A program made the translations under genes and the position numbers. Positions 26,652 through 36,200 of a stretch of 64,000 nucleotides of DNA are shown here, piece after piece. Numbering within the stretch: the first letter of the stretch is position 1; every line of letters starts with the position of its first letter. This DNA is from an uncultured Ignavibacteria bacterium (GTDB lineage Bacteria; Bacteroidota; Ignavibacteria; Tepidaquicellales; Tepidaquicellaceae). The notes under the pieces were generated by a model. The model saw only the letters and a program-made list of their open reading frames with translations, was not told where the DNA came from and ran no database searches. The DNA is taken from NCBI GenBank assembly GCA_937974175.1, contig CALJIG010000041.1, forward strand, positions 3,290 through 67,289, given 5' to 3'.

Positions 26652-28724
26652 TTATTTTACGAGCACCATTTTCTTACTCTCAACAAAATCCCCCGTCTTC
26701 AGGACATAAAAATATATTCCGCTCGGCAGTGAATTTGCATTAAAGGCTACATCATAAGTCCCGACTGATAACTGCTCATCCACTAAAGTTTCCATTTCCT
26801 TTCCGAGCAGATCAAAAACTTTCAGCGTTGCAATTCCCTGCTTATGAATATCAAATTTTATATTCGTAGTGGGATTAAATGGATTAGGATAATTCTGTTG
26901 TAAAGAATATTTTTCCGGAATTTCAGTGGAGATTTGTGAAATGAAAACATTCCCGCCGGTTGTTGTTTTGAGGATGGTGCCATTCTGACCACTTACCCAC
27001 CCGGTGTTCAAATCAATAAAAATTACAGATAAAAAATTGCTGCCTGTGCTGTAGTTGTTACTTTGACTTATCCAGTTAACTCCACCATTGGTGGTCTTAA
27101 AAATACTTCCCCTTTTACCGCAGCACCATCCTGTTGAAGCATTAATAAAACAAACTGAGTTTAAAGCATTTGTTGTCACATTATATGAAGTCCAGTTTTC
27201 ACCACCATTTGTAGTTTTTTTAACCAGTCCTTTTCCGCATGTAAACCCTGTCTGCTCATTTATAAATTGTATACTTTTATTGCTATCTAATGATAATGGC
27301 TGGCTGCTCCAGTTCACTCCTGAATTTGTAGTTTTATATATACTATTATTGCCTGAGCTCCATCCTGTGTTGGTATTTATAAAAAATAGATTATTAAACT
27401 TTTCATTAGATATGCTTAACTGTAACTCCCAATTATCTCCTCCATTTGTGGAACGCAAAATTTTATTTTCCGATATAAGCCAACCCGTTGAAGCATCCGC
27501 AAATGATATATCAATAAAATTTCCGCTTGCTCCTAATATGGAAGTCCAGTTTAATCCGCCATTGGTCGTTTTACCCAAAACTCCATTATAACCGCAGTAC
27601 CATCCTATCGAAAAATTTAAGAAAAACACATCTGTAGTATAGCCAGGATTAAAAGATAACTGAGAATTCCAGTTCACTCCTCCGTTTGTGGTAGCAAAAA
27701 TATTTGAATTTGATGTAACCCACCCTGTATTTGGATTTACAAAACAAATTGTAGGAAAAGCTGAATAAGTAAGATTATTATTAAGGTCAAACCAGCTATC
27801 TCCGCGATTTGTAGTAGCATAAATTCTTGCCCAGTCACCGCAAAAATATCCAATGTTCGGAGTAGTAAAAAAAATCTTAGTAGTAGTAAAAGTTACATCG
27901 ATACTTGCGATATCAATCCAATTCAGTCCACCGTTAGTAGTTTTCATACAGCTCCCCGTGCTAAATCCTGCAAAACCTGTTTGTGAGTTCAAAAAATAGA
28001 TACTTTTGATAAAATCCACAGAAGTATAATTCACTGAGTTCCACGTAAGACCGCCATCTGTAGTTTTTGCTATTTTACTTGCAAGTGTTGCTCCCCAACC
28101 CTGCAAGCTGTCTAAAAAATAAACTGAAGAAAAAGCTCCGTTTGCATCAGTGTACTCTGTCCAGTTTGCTCCGTTATTTATTGTCCTGTAATATTTTACA
28201 TTTGAACCGAAAACTATTGCAGTGTTTGCGCTAAGATACTTTATAAAGATAAAGGCAGTATTTACTATAGGCATCGAAAGCCATGTATTTCCTCCATCTG
28301 AAGTTCTGACACAAATACCCGAATCTCCACATGCAAATCCATTCTGAGAATCACGAAAACTTACAGACCGAAAACTCTTAGTTGTACTTAACTGATTAAA
28401 ACTCCAATTATTACCGCCGTTAGTTGTCTTTGCAATTTTCCCAAACGCTCCGCATATCCAGCCAGTCTGGTCGTTTATAAAGCTCATTGAAGTCGAATAA
28501 AAATCAGGCGAAGTATACTGTATAGTCCAGTTTACCCCTGCGTTGGTAGTTTTAGCAATTGCATTTCCTGCTATCCAGCCAGTGTTTGGATTAACAAAGT
28601 AAACATCTTCCAACCATGTTCCATTTACTTTCGGGTTCTGCCAGACCCACCCGCTTTGCGAATATGATATATTAACGGATATCAAAATAAAAACTATGCC
28701 AAATAAAATTTTTCTTACGTACAT
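26652..28724 (-). CDS. T9SS-secreted NGGxxW beta-propeller protein, array 2 (14 repeats)
   Basis: First gene of the second operon, 690 residues. Signal peptide MYVRKILFGIVFILISVNISYS, then QSGWVWQNPKV. Fourteen motifs (TTNAGVNW, TSDGGNTW, TINNGANW, TTNRGDSW, STNGGDNW, TTTGGNVF among them). T9SS domain QQNYPNPFNPTTNIKFDIHKQ to ESKKMVLVK. The promoter for the operon should lie just above 28724, where the repeat-rich interval before cyanophycinase begins. Antisense frames in this gene look open only because the repeated NGG codons read as proline/valine-rich sequence on the other strand. Confidence 0.88.
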   Translation of the reverse strand: MYVRKILFGIVFILISVNISYSQSGWVWQNPKVNGTWLEDVYFVNPNTGWIAGNAIAKTTNAGVNWTIQYTSPDFYSTSMSFINDQTGWICGAFGKIAKTTNGGNNWSFNQLSTTKSFRSVSFRDSQNGFACGDSGICVRTSDGGNTWLSMPIVNTAFIFIKYLSANTAIVFGSNVKYYRTINNGANWTEYTDANGAFSSVYFLDSLQGWGATLASKIAKTTDGGLTWNSVNYTSVDFIKSIYFLNSQTGFAGFSTGSCMKTTNGGLNWIDIASIDVTFTTTKIFFTTPNIGYFCGDWARIYATTNRGDSWFDLNNNLTYSAFPTICFVNPNTGWVTSNSNIFATTNGGVNWNSQLSFNPGYTTDVFFLNFSIGWYCGYNGVLGKTTNGGLNWTSILGASGNFIDISFADASTGWLISENKILRSTNGGDNWELQLSISNEKFNNLFFINTNTGWSSGNNSIYKTTNSGVNWSSQPLSLDSNKSIQFINEQTGFTCGKGLVKKTTNGGENWTSYNVTTNALNSVCFINASTGWCCGKRGSIFKTTNGGVNWISQSNNYSTGSNFLSVIFIDLNTGWVSGQNGTILKTTTGGNVFISQISTEIPEKYSLQQNYPNPFNPTTNIKFDIHKQGIATLKVFDLLGKEMETLVDEQLSVGTYDVAFNANSLPSGIYFYVLKTGDFVESKKMVLVK

Positions 28725-29181
28725 ATAGATAGAATTAAATTTTTTAGTTTACTAATAGGGAGTTTAATCTTTACTAATAAGAATAACTTTTTTAAATTTG
28801 CAGTGGAGAAGTACTTCTAAGTTTTAAACCGTTAAATAGTTAAAAAGAAAATGTTACTATAATGTAACAGTGCTTTGAAAATAAAATCCGACTTTTTTCC
28901 GACCAATTTTATCAACTAATAATTATCAATTAACAATGTACAGAAAATCCGACCAAAACCCGACTAAATTTGAAATCAGAAATTCTGAGCTTTGCGAAGT
29001 CCCTCAGTTCTTTTGCGGGATGAAATTAAAAGAATCCGACATTCACATTTAACAATGTCGAAAAATTAAAACTAGAAGTATTGAAAAAACAATGTTGGGG
29101 TTAATAAAATCCGACAAAAATCCGACGAACTGAGAAAAAAATATGGAAAACAAAATCCGACTTTTTTCCGACCAAATTCAT

Positions 29182-29216
29182 TAATGAATAATTAGTAATT
29201 AATAATGAATAATAAA
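29182..29216. repeat. Degenerate period-7 tract, taatNaa x5
   Basis: taatgaa, taattag, taattaa, taatgaa, taataaa in register. A similar but weaker period-7 pattern is near 28918-28938. Confidence 0.75.
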
Positions 29217-29219
29217 ATG

Positions 29220-29243
29220 TGACAATAATGTTACTATCTTTGC
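29220..29243 (+). promoter_or_regulatory. TGTTAC direct repeat joined to a TAnnTTTG box
   Basis: TGTGAC-N5-TGTTAC followed by TATCTTTG, which matches the Bacteroidota -7 consensus TAnnTTTG. It points rightward, with no plus-strand gene until 30305. A transcript here would be non-coding or antisense to cphB. Speculative. Confidence 0.3.
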
Positions 29244-29304
29244 TCACAAAAAAATTCCAACTTATCTTAAATTAATAAAATTGAGTAAATATTTCAATTA
29301 ACTG

Positions 29305-29332
29305 TTAATTACTAATTATTAATTATTAATTG
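29305..29332. repeat. Degenerate period-7 tract, YtaattR x4
   Basis: ttaatta, ctaatta, ttaatta, ttaattg, ending a few bases before the cyanophycinase stop codon. Confidence 0.75.
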
Positions 29333-29335
29333 CTG

Positions 29336-30169
29336 TTAAACCTGCATGTAGTCGCCGACTACCTCAAGCGGCTTTCTTTGCACTACGTCATAACGAATTG
29401 TACTGGATAGGATATGAAGCTGCAATCCAAATACGGAAAACGGTTCGTTCTCTTTTACCTCGGCTATATTTATGTAGTTAACGTTGGAGCCGTCGATAAT
29501 TGTAACGGTCCCTTTGCCAAGCACTTCAAGCACGCCGTTCTTATGGATTAAAATGGCAGTATCTTCATCGATACCAATGCCAAGATTTTTGGGGTTGTAG
29601 CATACGGCAGTTATAATGCGGTTCAGCCTTGCGCGCTGAGTGAAATGCTGGTCAATTATTATGTTCTTTAAAATTCCAAGTCCCGGGATAATTTTTACTC
29701 CGTTCTGGTTCGGCGTAAGCGCATCGCCCCGTACAATCATTTCCGAACTCATACATGCTGCGCCTGCGCTGGAGCCTGCAACTACAAGTCCGCTGCGGAC
29801 TTTTTTAGCAAGCTTCTTAATAAAATCTGTGCCTCCGAGAAGTGAACTTAAACGCATCTGGTCACCGCCGGTAATAAAAACTCCGGTGAGGTTTTTCAAA
29901 AGCTTATCGGCATCGATGTTGAGAATATCCTGTCTGGCAGTAGCTTCAAGTACGGAGATTTTTTTAACTCCCAGGCTGCTGAAAATAGTTGTATAAAGCT
30001 TAGCCGCAATCTCTGCAAAGTCAGATGCTATTGGAATGATAAGTATGTTTGCTTTTTTATCTCCGGAAAGAGATACGAATTTTCTTATGATGTGACGCTC
30101 GTTGAATTTATCTTCGGCTCCGCCGATAATTAAAATAGGTCCGCCGAATGAAGGGGTAGATTTTGCCAA
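29336..30169 (-). CDS. cphB: Cyanophycinase
   Basis: Serine exopeptidase that cuts cyanophycin to beta-Asp-Arg dipeptides. At 277 residues it has the normal length. Key blocks: GPILIIGGAEDK near the start, FITGGDQMRL, the nucleophile motif VVAGSSAGAACMS, and DQHFTQRARLNR with the conserved histidine. There is no signal peptide, so it acts inside the cell on stored polymer. The start codon is TTG (complement of 30167-30169); no nearby in-frame ATG fits better. It is divergent from serBA. With cphA in the same window, the organism can probably both make and use cyanophycin. Confidence 0.95.
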   Translation of the reverse strand: MAKSTPSFGGPILIIGGAEDKFNERHIIRKFVSLSGDKKANILIIPIASDFAEIAAKLYTTIFSSLGVKKISVLEATARQDILNIDADKLLKNLTGVFITGGDQMRLSSLLGGTDFIKKLAKKVRSGLVVAGSSAGAACMSSEMIVRGDALTPNQNGVKIIPGLGILKNIIIDQHFTQRARLNRIITAVCYNPKNLGIGIDEDTAILIHKNGVLEVLGKGTVTIIDGSNVNYINIAEVKENEPFSVFGLQLHILSSTIRYDVVQRKPLEVVGDYMQV

Positions 30170-30304
30170 TACGATTTATTTAATAAGTGAAAGTTGTAAT
30201 TTATCAAATTCAAATCACTTTTTAGAGGGTAATATATGGTATAATTTCAAGTAATTAATTTTGAATTTTACTTTTAGATTTGATTTTGGCATCTTATACA
30301 ATCA

Positions 30305-32191
30305 ATGGATACTTATTATTTTTTCGATTTCGACAGCACGTTTACGAATTCCGAAGCGCTTGAAGTACTTGCTTCAATTTCACTGGAAGGCCGCGATGAT
30401 AAAGATAAAATTTTGAAGGAGATTACTTCCATTACGTCTGAAGCAATGGAAGGCAAGCTGAATTTTTCTGAGGCATTAAAGCAAAGAGTAAAGCTGCTTG
30501 GCGCAAATAGAAGTCATCTTGAAAAGCTTGTTCAGATATTAAAGAAAAGTATTTCAGTCTCTGTGAAACGCAATAAAGAATTCTTTAAGAAGAACTCGGA
30601 TAATATTTATGTTATCTCCGGCGGCTTTAAAGAATTTATAATTCCTGTTGTGAAAAGTTACGGTATAAAAGAAGAGAATGTTTATGCTAATGAATTCAGG
30701 TTCAATGCTAATGGTGATATTGTTGGATTTGATGAGAAGAATATTCTCTCAAGAGATAAGGGCAAGATTGAACAGCTGAAAAAAATAAATGTCAGCGGGA
30801 ACGTTTACGTTATCGGTGACGGGTATACGGATTTCGAATTAAAAAAAGCAGGACTGGCAGATAAATTTTTTGCGTATACGGAAAACATTTCGCGCGATTC
30901 AGTTACTAAAAATGCAGACCATATAACTCCTTCACTGGATGAATTTTTATTTTTAAACAAATTACCAATGGCAATATCATATCCCAAAAACAGAATTAAA
31001 GTATTACTGCTTGAAAATATTCACATGAATGCAGTTAAGATTTTCAGAAACGAAGGTTATCAGGTTGAGCATAATAAAAAAAGCCTTTCTGAAAATGAGC
31101 TTGCAGAAAAAATAAAAGATGTTTCTATTCTTGGTATTCGCTCTAAAACACAGATAACAAAAAAAGTTCTGGATAATGCTAAAAGATTAGTAAGCATCGG
31201 TGCATATTGTATTGGTACAAATCAAATCGATCTGGATGAAGCTCTGATAAAAGGAGTTGCTGCATTCAATGCACCGTTCAGCAATACACGAAGTGTTGTT
31301 GAGCTTGCCCTTGCAGAGATTATTATATTGATGAGAAATATATTTCCTAAGAGTAACTCACTTCATCAGGGGACATGGGATAAAAGCGCAAGCTTCAGCA
31401 ATGAAGTAAGAGGCAAAAAGCTGGGAATAATCGGCTATGGTAAAATCGGTTCGCAGCTTTCCATACTTGCAGAAGATTTAGGAATGGATGTTTATTTTTA
31501 TGACAACTCTGATAAACTTGCATTAGGCAATGCAAAGAAATGTCATTCACTAAAAGACTTGTTGAAAATTTCTGATGTAATTACTTTGCACATCGATGGC
31601 AGCAAACATAATACAAATTTTATAGATGAAAAAGAGTTTAAGCAGATGAAGAATGGAGTTATATTTTTAAATCTCAGCAGAGGACATGTTGTAAATCTCG
31701 ATGCGCTGATTAAAAATATCCGAAGCGAAAAAATCCGTGGATGCGCGATTGACGTCTTTCCGCAGGAGCCGGAATCTAACGCTGAAAAATTTTATTGCGA
31801 GCTGCAGAATCTACCCAATGTAATCCTCACTCCGCACATAGCAGGCAGCACTGAAGAAGCGCAGGAAAACATTGCGGAGTTTGTCCCTACTAAAATTATA
31901 GATTTTATAAATAACGGGAACTCTGTTTTCAGTGTAAACTTCCCGGAGATAAAACTTCCCTCTTTTGAAAATGCTCACAGATTAATTCATATACATGAAA
32001 ACGTACCCGGAATACTTGCGCAGATAAATACGGTCTTCAGCAAAAGAAATATAAATATCATCGGGCAGTATTTAAAAACTAATGAAAAGATTGGTTATGT
32101 GATAACTGATATATCGAAAAAATACAATCCCGAGCTGATAAACGATTTAAAGAATATTAAACATACAATTAAATTCAGAGTATTATATTAA
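30305..32191 (+). CDS. Phosphoserine phosphatase-phosphoglycerate dehydrogenase fusion (SerB-SerA)
   Basis: One 628-residue polypeptide with two enzymes of serine synthesis. Residues 1-215 are a HAD phosphatase of the SerB type: FFDFDST with D8/D10, VISGG with S105, a lysine near 152, and GDGYTD at 171-176. Residues 230-545 are a D-2-hydroxyacid dehydrogenase: NAD loop GYGKIG at 377-382, NLSRG at 456-460, the QEP glutamate at 488 and catalytic H511 in TPHIAGS. Residues 560-628 form an ACT domain (HENVPGILAQINTVFSKRNINIIGQY), a usual site of serine feedback. It overlaps the aminotransferase gene by 1 nt (TAATG). The first and last steps of the pathway are thus fused, with the middle step in the next gene. 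Confidence 0.92.
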   Translation: MDTYYFFDFDSTFTNSEALEVLASISLEGRDDKDKILKEITSITSEAMEGKLNFSEALKQRVKLLGANRSHLEKLVQILKKSISVSVKRNKEFFKKNSDNIYVISGGFKEFIIPVVKSYGIKEENVYANEFRFNANGDIVGFDEKNILSRDKGKIEQLKKINVSGNVYVIGDGYTDFELKKAGLADKFFAYTENISRDSVTKNADHITPSLDEFLFLNKLPMAISYPKNRIKVLLLENIHMNAVKIFRNEGYQVEHNKKSLSENELAEKIKDVSILGIRSKTQITKKVLDNAKRLVSIGAYCIGTNQIDLDEALIKGVAAFNAPFSNTRSVVELALAEIIILMRNIFPKSNSLHQGTWDKSASFSNEVRGKKLGIIGYGKIGSQLSILAEDLGMDVYFYDNSDKLALGNAKKCHSLKDLLKISDVITLHIDGSKHNTNFIDEKEFKQMKNGVIFLNLSRGHVVNLDALIKNIRSEKIRGCAIDVFPQEPESNAEKFYCELQNLPNVILTPHIAGSTEEAQENIAEFVPTKIIDFINNGNSVFSVNFPEIKLPSFENAHRLIHIHENVPGILAQINTVFSKRNINIIGQYLKTNEKIGYVITDISKKYNPELINDLKNIKHTIKFRVLY

Positions 32192-33291
32192 TGAATGCAC
32201 CCCAATCAACAAACAAAAAATATTTTACATGCGGACCTACGGAATTATACCCGGTAGTACGGGAATTCATGCTTGAGGCACTAGATAAAAAACTTCCTTC
32301 CATTTCACATAGAAGCAAAGATTTCGAAATAATTGTGAAATACACTGTAGATGAACTGAAAAAGTTGATGGGTATACCGGATGGCTTTATGATTTTCTTT
32401 TCGAGCGCAGGAACTGAGTGCATGGAAAGAATTTTGGAAAACTTAGTTGAAGACTGTTCCTTCCATTTTGTAAACGGTTCTTTCTCAGAAAGGTTTTATA
32501 AGACTGCTAAAGAGCTTAAAAAAAATCCGCTGATACATCAGGTTGATTATGGAAAAGGGTTCAATTTTGATGAAGTAAATATTCCCGAAAAGACAGAGCT
32601 TATCTGCATTACACAAAATGAAACAAGTACAGGTGTTGCAGTGCCTATGAAAAAGATAAGTGAACTGAAAGATAAATATCCGGACAAACTGATTGCTATA
32701 GATGTCGTGACCTCAGCGCCTTACCAGAAGATTGATTTTGAAAAAGTTGATATTGCATTTTTCTCTGTACAGAAAGGATTTGGGCTGCCGGCCGGACTTG
32801 GAGTTACAATCTTAAGAGAATCGTGTATCAATAAAACAATTTCAATGAACGAGTTAAACTATAATATAGGCTCATATAATAATTTTATTGATGCCGCAGG
32901 CAACTATAAAAAAAATCAAACGACTGTTACTCCTAATATGCTCGGAATTTATATGCTGGGTAAAATTGCAAATTATCTGAACAACATTGGCATTGATAAG
33001 ATTAGATTTGAAACAGAAGAAAAAGCCCGATTGTTTTACGATTATTTCTTTACCAGAAAAGATATGAAACCGTTTGTTGAAGATCCGTTCGACCGTTCTA
33101 AAACTATAATAGTAGTAGATTGTTTCGATAAACAAAGTGCAGTAAAAAGATATTTAGCGGATAACGGATTTTTGGTTAGTTCAGGTTACGGAAAATACTC
33201 CGGGAATCATATAAGAATTGCTAACTTCCCTATGCATACAATTGAAGATGTTACAAAAATTATTGAGCTATTAGATGTGAAAGAATTTTAA
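32191..33291 (+). CDS. serC: Phosphoserine aminotransferase-like PLP enzyme
   Basis: Class-V aminotransferase of 366 residues, predicted to convert 3-phosphohydroxypyruvate and glutamate to phosphoserine. The N-terminus KYFTCGPTELYPVVREFM matches the SerC start pattern (GP), SHRS at 39-42 contacts phosphate, AIDVVTSAP holds the PLP aspartate D171, and SVQKGFG carries the PLP lysine K195. It is closer to the archaeal and alternative SerC group than to E. coli SerC by its looser motifs, so alanine-glyoxylate activity cannot be ruled out. Context settles it: translation is coupled to the SerB-SerA fusion by a TAATG overlap. Its stop is 3 bp from the convergent kinase gene. Confidence 0.9.
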   Translation: MNAPQSTNKKYFTCGPTELYPVVREFMLEALDKKLPSISHRSKDFEIIVKYTVDELKKLMGIPDGFMIFFSSAGTECMERILENLVEDCSFHFVNGSFSERFYKTAKELKKNPLIHQVDYGKGFNFDEVNIPEKTELICITQNETSTGVAVPMKKISELKDKYPDKLIAIDVVTSAPYQKIDFEKVDIAFFSVQKGFGLPAGLGVTILRESCINKTISMNELNYNIGSYNNFIDAAGNYKKNQTTVTPNMLGIYMLGKIANYLNNIGIDKIRFETEEKARLFYDYFFTRKDMKPFVEDPFDRSKTIIVVDCFDKQSAVKRYLADNGFLVSSGYGKYSGNHIRIANFPMHTIEDVTKIIELLDVKEF

Positions 33292-33294
33292 AAC

Positions 33295-36200
33295 CTAGTT
33301 AATGCGGTAAGGAATAGTCATAGTTACTTCTGTTCCTTTATTTTCCTGCGAGTGAATTTCGATTTTGCCCTGATGCATTTCTATTGCGCGCTTAACTATA
33401 GTCAGGCCAAGCCCTGTACCTGAAAGATTTCCAACGTTGCTTCCTTTAAAGAACGGCTCCATCAACCTTTGCTTATCGTTATCGGGAATACCGATACCTT
33501 CATCGCGCACTTTAATAACTATGTTTGACTTATCCATATATGCTTTGAATGAAACTTCCGTATTCGGCTCTGAGAACTTAAGCGCATTTGACAATATATT
33601 TTCGATACCCTGCCGGATAATTTCTGCATCTACATTAGCATCTACCGGCAAGCCTTGTATATCCACATTGAGTTTAGGATGTGATTTTTTAGCTTCTCTC
33701 TGAAGCAAATCATCTATAAGATTTTGAAGGAATAGATTCAGATCTATCGGTGCAGCTTTTAATTCAAGCTTGCCTGTATCGGATTTACCCATGATAATTA
33801 TATCATTGAGCATCTGATTCATTCGCTTCACGCTTTCCTGTATTCTGAAAATATTTCTTTGGCGCTTATCAGCGGCTAAACCTTCACCATACTTTTCAAG
33901 GATTTCGGCTGATCCCAGGATAGCTGTTAAAGGAGTTTTGAATTCGTGCGATGCCATTGTAACAAACTTCGAACGAAGTTCAGAGAGCTCTTTTTGTTTT
34001 TCAAATGACAACTGTATTTCGCGTTCAGCTCTTTTACGTTCAGTAACGTCAGATAAGAATGCAAGTACAGCTCTATCTCCGCCCCAATTAATGAGTACAG
34101 AATTGACAGAGAAGTATCTTATAAGTCCGCGCTTAGTAATAATTCCATATGTGTAAACCGTGGGGTCATGTTCTCCTTTTAGTTTTTTCATATGATTTAT
34201 TAATGCAAGTTCTCTGTCGTCTTCATGTATAAAATTTAAGAACTTTGCATAGTGTAATTCTGCAGCATCATAGCCAAGTAAATCAAATGTTTTAGGATTG
34301 GAATATTTTATTAATCCATCCTGCAATACAAGAATTGCTTCGCTGGCATTTTCGACAAGAAGCTTGTATTGCTCTTCACTCGCGCTTAGGCTTTCCTCTG
34401 CTTTTTTTCTAAAAGATGCTTCAAGGCTGAGTGTAAGCATAGTGGAAATAGATGCAATAAAATCTTCGTCGGCTACTGAAAGTTCTTTGATCTGTATTGT
34501 TTCTTCCAGACATATTATTCCGTAAATATCTCCGCGAAGCCATACAGGAATATCCATTATATATTTTATGCCAAGGGGCTTCAGGTAGTTATCTACAATA
34601 CCTGTACTTTCATCACTCTGGGCATCATTTGACTGCAGTTTCTTGTTACTTTTTAAAGCGTAGTAATAATCATCATAGTTTCCGGCAATTCCGGGAAATG
34701 TTGCAGGCAAAATAGTTGTCTCTGATGCTTTATCAAATGAGTTCGATTTCTTAATGTACATCTTTTTGCACTTTAGCTTTTTCTCTTCCTTATCAAGTAT
34801 CCAGAAACTTACTCTGTCAATATTAAGTGTTTGCGACGTTGCTGTTAAAATCTTTTCAAGTGATTGATTGAAATCTGACTTATCCACCTGTGAAAGAACA
34901 AGCAGAACGTTTCTATGCTGTAATATTACATCAAGATTTTTCTTGTCATTTTCTTCACGCGTTTTCCTTTCTACAGCAACTGATATCTGTTCGGAAACAA
35001 ATGTAAGTATCTGCATTTCATTTTCCCCGTAAGTATCTTCCCTATGGTAATCCTGTATTGCCATTACACCAATAGTCTCACCTTTTATTTTCAGCGGAAC
35101 ACCCATCCAAAGCGGAGCAGGTCTGCCGGTTTGTTCAATCTCACCTTCTCTTATTAGTTGTTCTGAAACACTTCTCGTAGAAAGCAAAGCTTTGCCATTA
35201 CGTATTACATACTCAGTTATTCCTTTCTTTGCGCGCCTTGGCAGTGGCAGATAATCAAATTCATCAACATAATATGGAAAGGTTACGAAATCATTTTTCT
35301 TATCATATAGCGCTATATAAAAATTCTTTGCAGGCATCAGCATTCCTATGATACCGTGAATTTTTGAGAACAATTCAGTCATGTCTTCAGAAACAGGAAT
35401 AGCTTCAGCTATCTGGTAAATCGCTTCCTGTACTCTCTCGTATCTTTTTCTTTCAACAATTTCATTCTCAAGCTTTGCAGTTCTTTCTTTAATTCTCTCC
35501 TCGAGAAATGAGTTTATTTTTCTTATCTCTTCTTCACTCTTTCTTAATTTCGCCTCTGCAATTTCTTTCTCGTTAATCAAATTAAGCAGTTCGGTCTGTT
35601 TTCTTCGAAGCCTTGTTACCCTGTAATTATATGCTGTGTAGCCGGAAGAAACTACGAGAAGCAATATTCCCGATATGAACCACCATGTTTTCCAGTATGG
35701 CGGAGTGATTTGTATTGTTATAGTAGCTCCGTTTTCATTCCATACTCCATCGTTATTTGAACCTTTGACACGAAAAGTATATGTCCCCGGATTTAAGCTT
35801 GTATATGTAGCGTAACGCCGGTTACCGGCATCAATCCAATTATTATCCAGTCCTTCAAGTTTATACTCGAATTCATTTTTTTCAGGGCGGGCATAATCCA
35901 GTGAAGCAAAATCTAAGGTAACAAAATTTCTATCATAGGGAAGAACTAATTTTCCCTCCGACTTAAACATCTCCCAGTATTTATCAAGATCACTTTCAGG
36001 TATATTTTGCTCAATGAGTTTGTAGTCCGTAATCACAACATTCGGAACATGTTTATTTTCCGGAATCGAATCCGGATAAAAATAATTGAGCCCGTTAATT
36101 CCTCCGAAGAATAATCTTCCGTCTGAAGCTTTATAACATGCGTTTTGTGTAAATACATTTGACTGTAATCCATCAAGTACATTAAATGTTTTATAGTCAT

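Larger units (their letters stand above)
28725..29335. repeat. Repeat-rich gene-less interval with paired CCGAC sites
   Basis: 611 bp without a gene. It holds four aaaatccgac-N6-ccgac pairs, the two CCGAC cores always 11 bp apart (28888/28899, 28949/28960, 29111/29122, 29157/29168), and a single core at 29036. It also holds the palindrome TGTTAC-TATAAT-GTAACA (28852-28869), the 15-mer GTATTGAAAAAACAA (29078-29092), a TGTGAC-N5-TGTTAC box (about 29220-29235), and heptamer tracts at its end. Related elements in the opposite orientation fill 61375-61570. Confidence 0.88.

Noticed and set aside
27088..27591. Long plus-strand ORF (167 residues), with similar ones at 23276-23707 and 12788-13210
   Set aside because: Antisense to propeller genes. 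Their repeated PPFVV-like sequence is just the complement of the NGG blade codons, so these are shadows.
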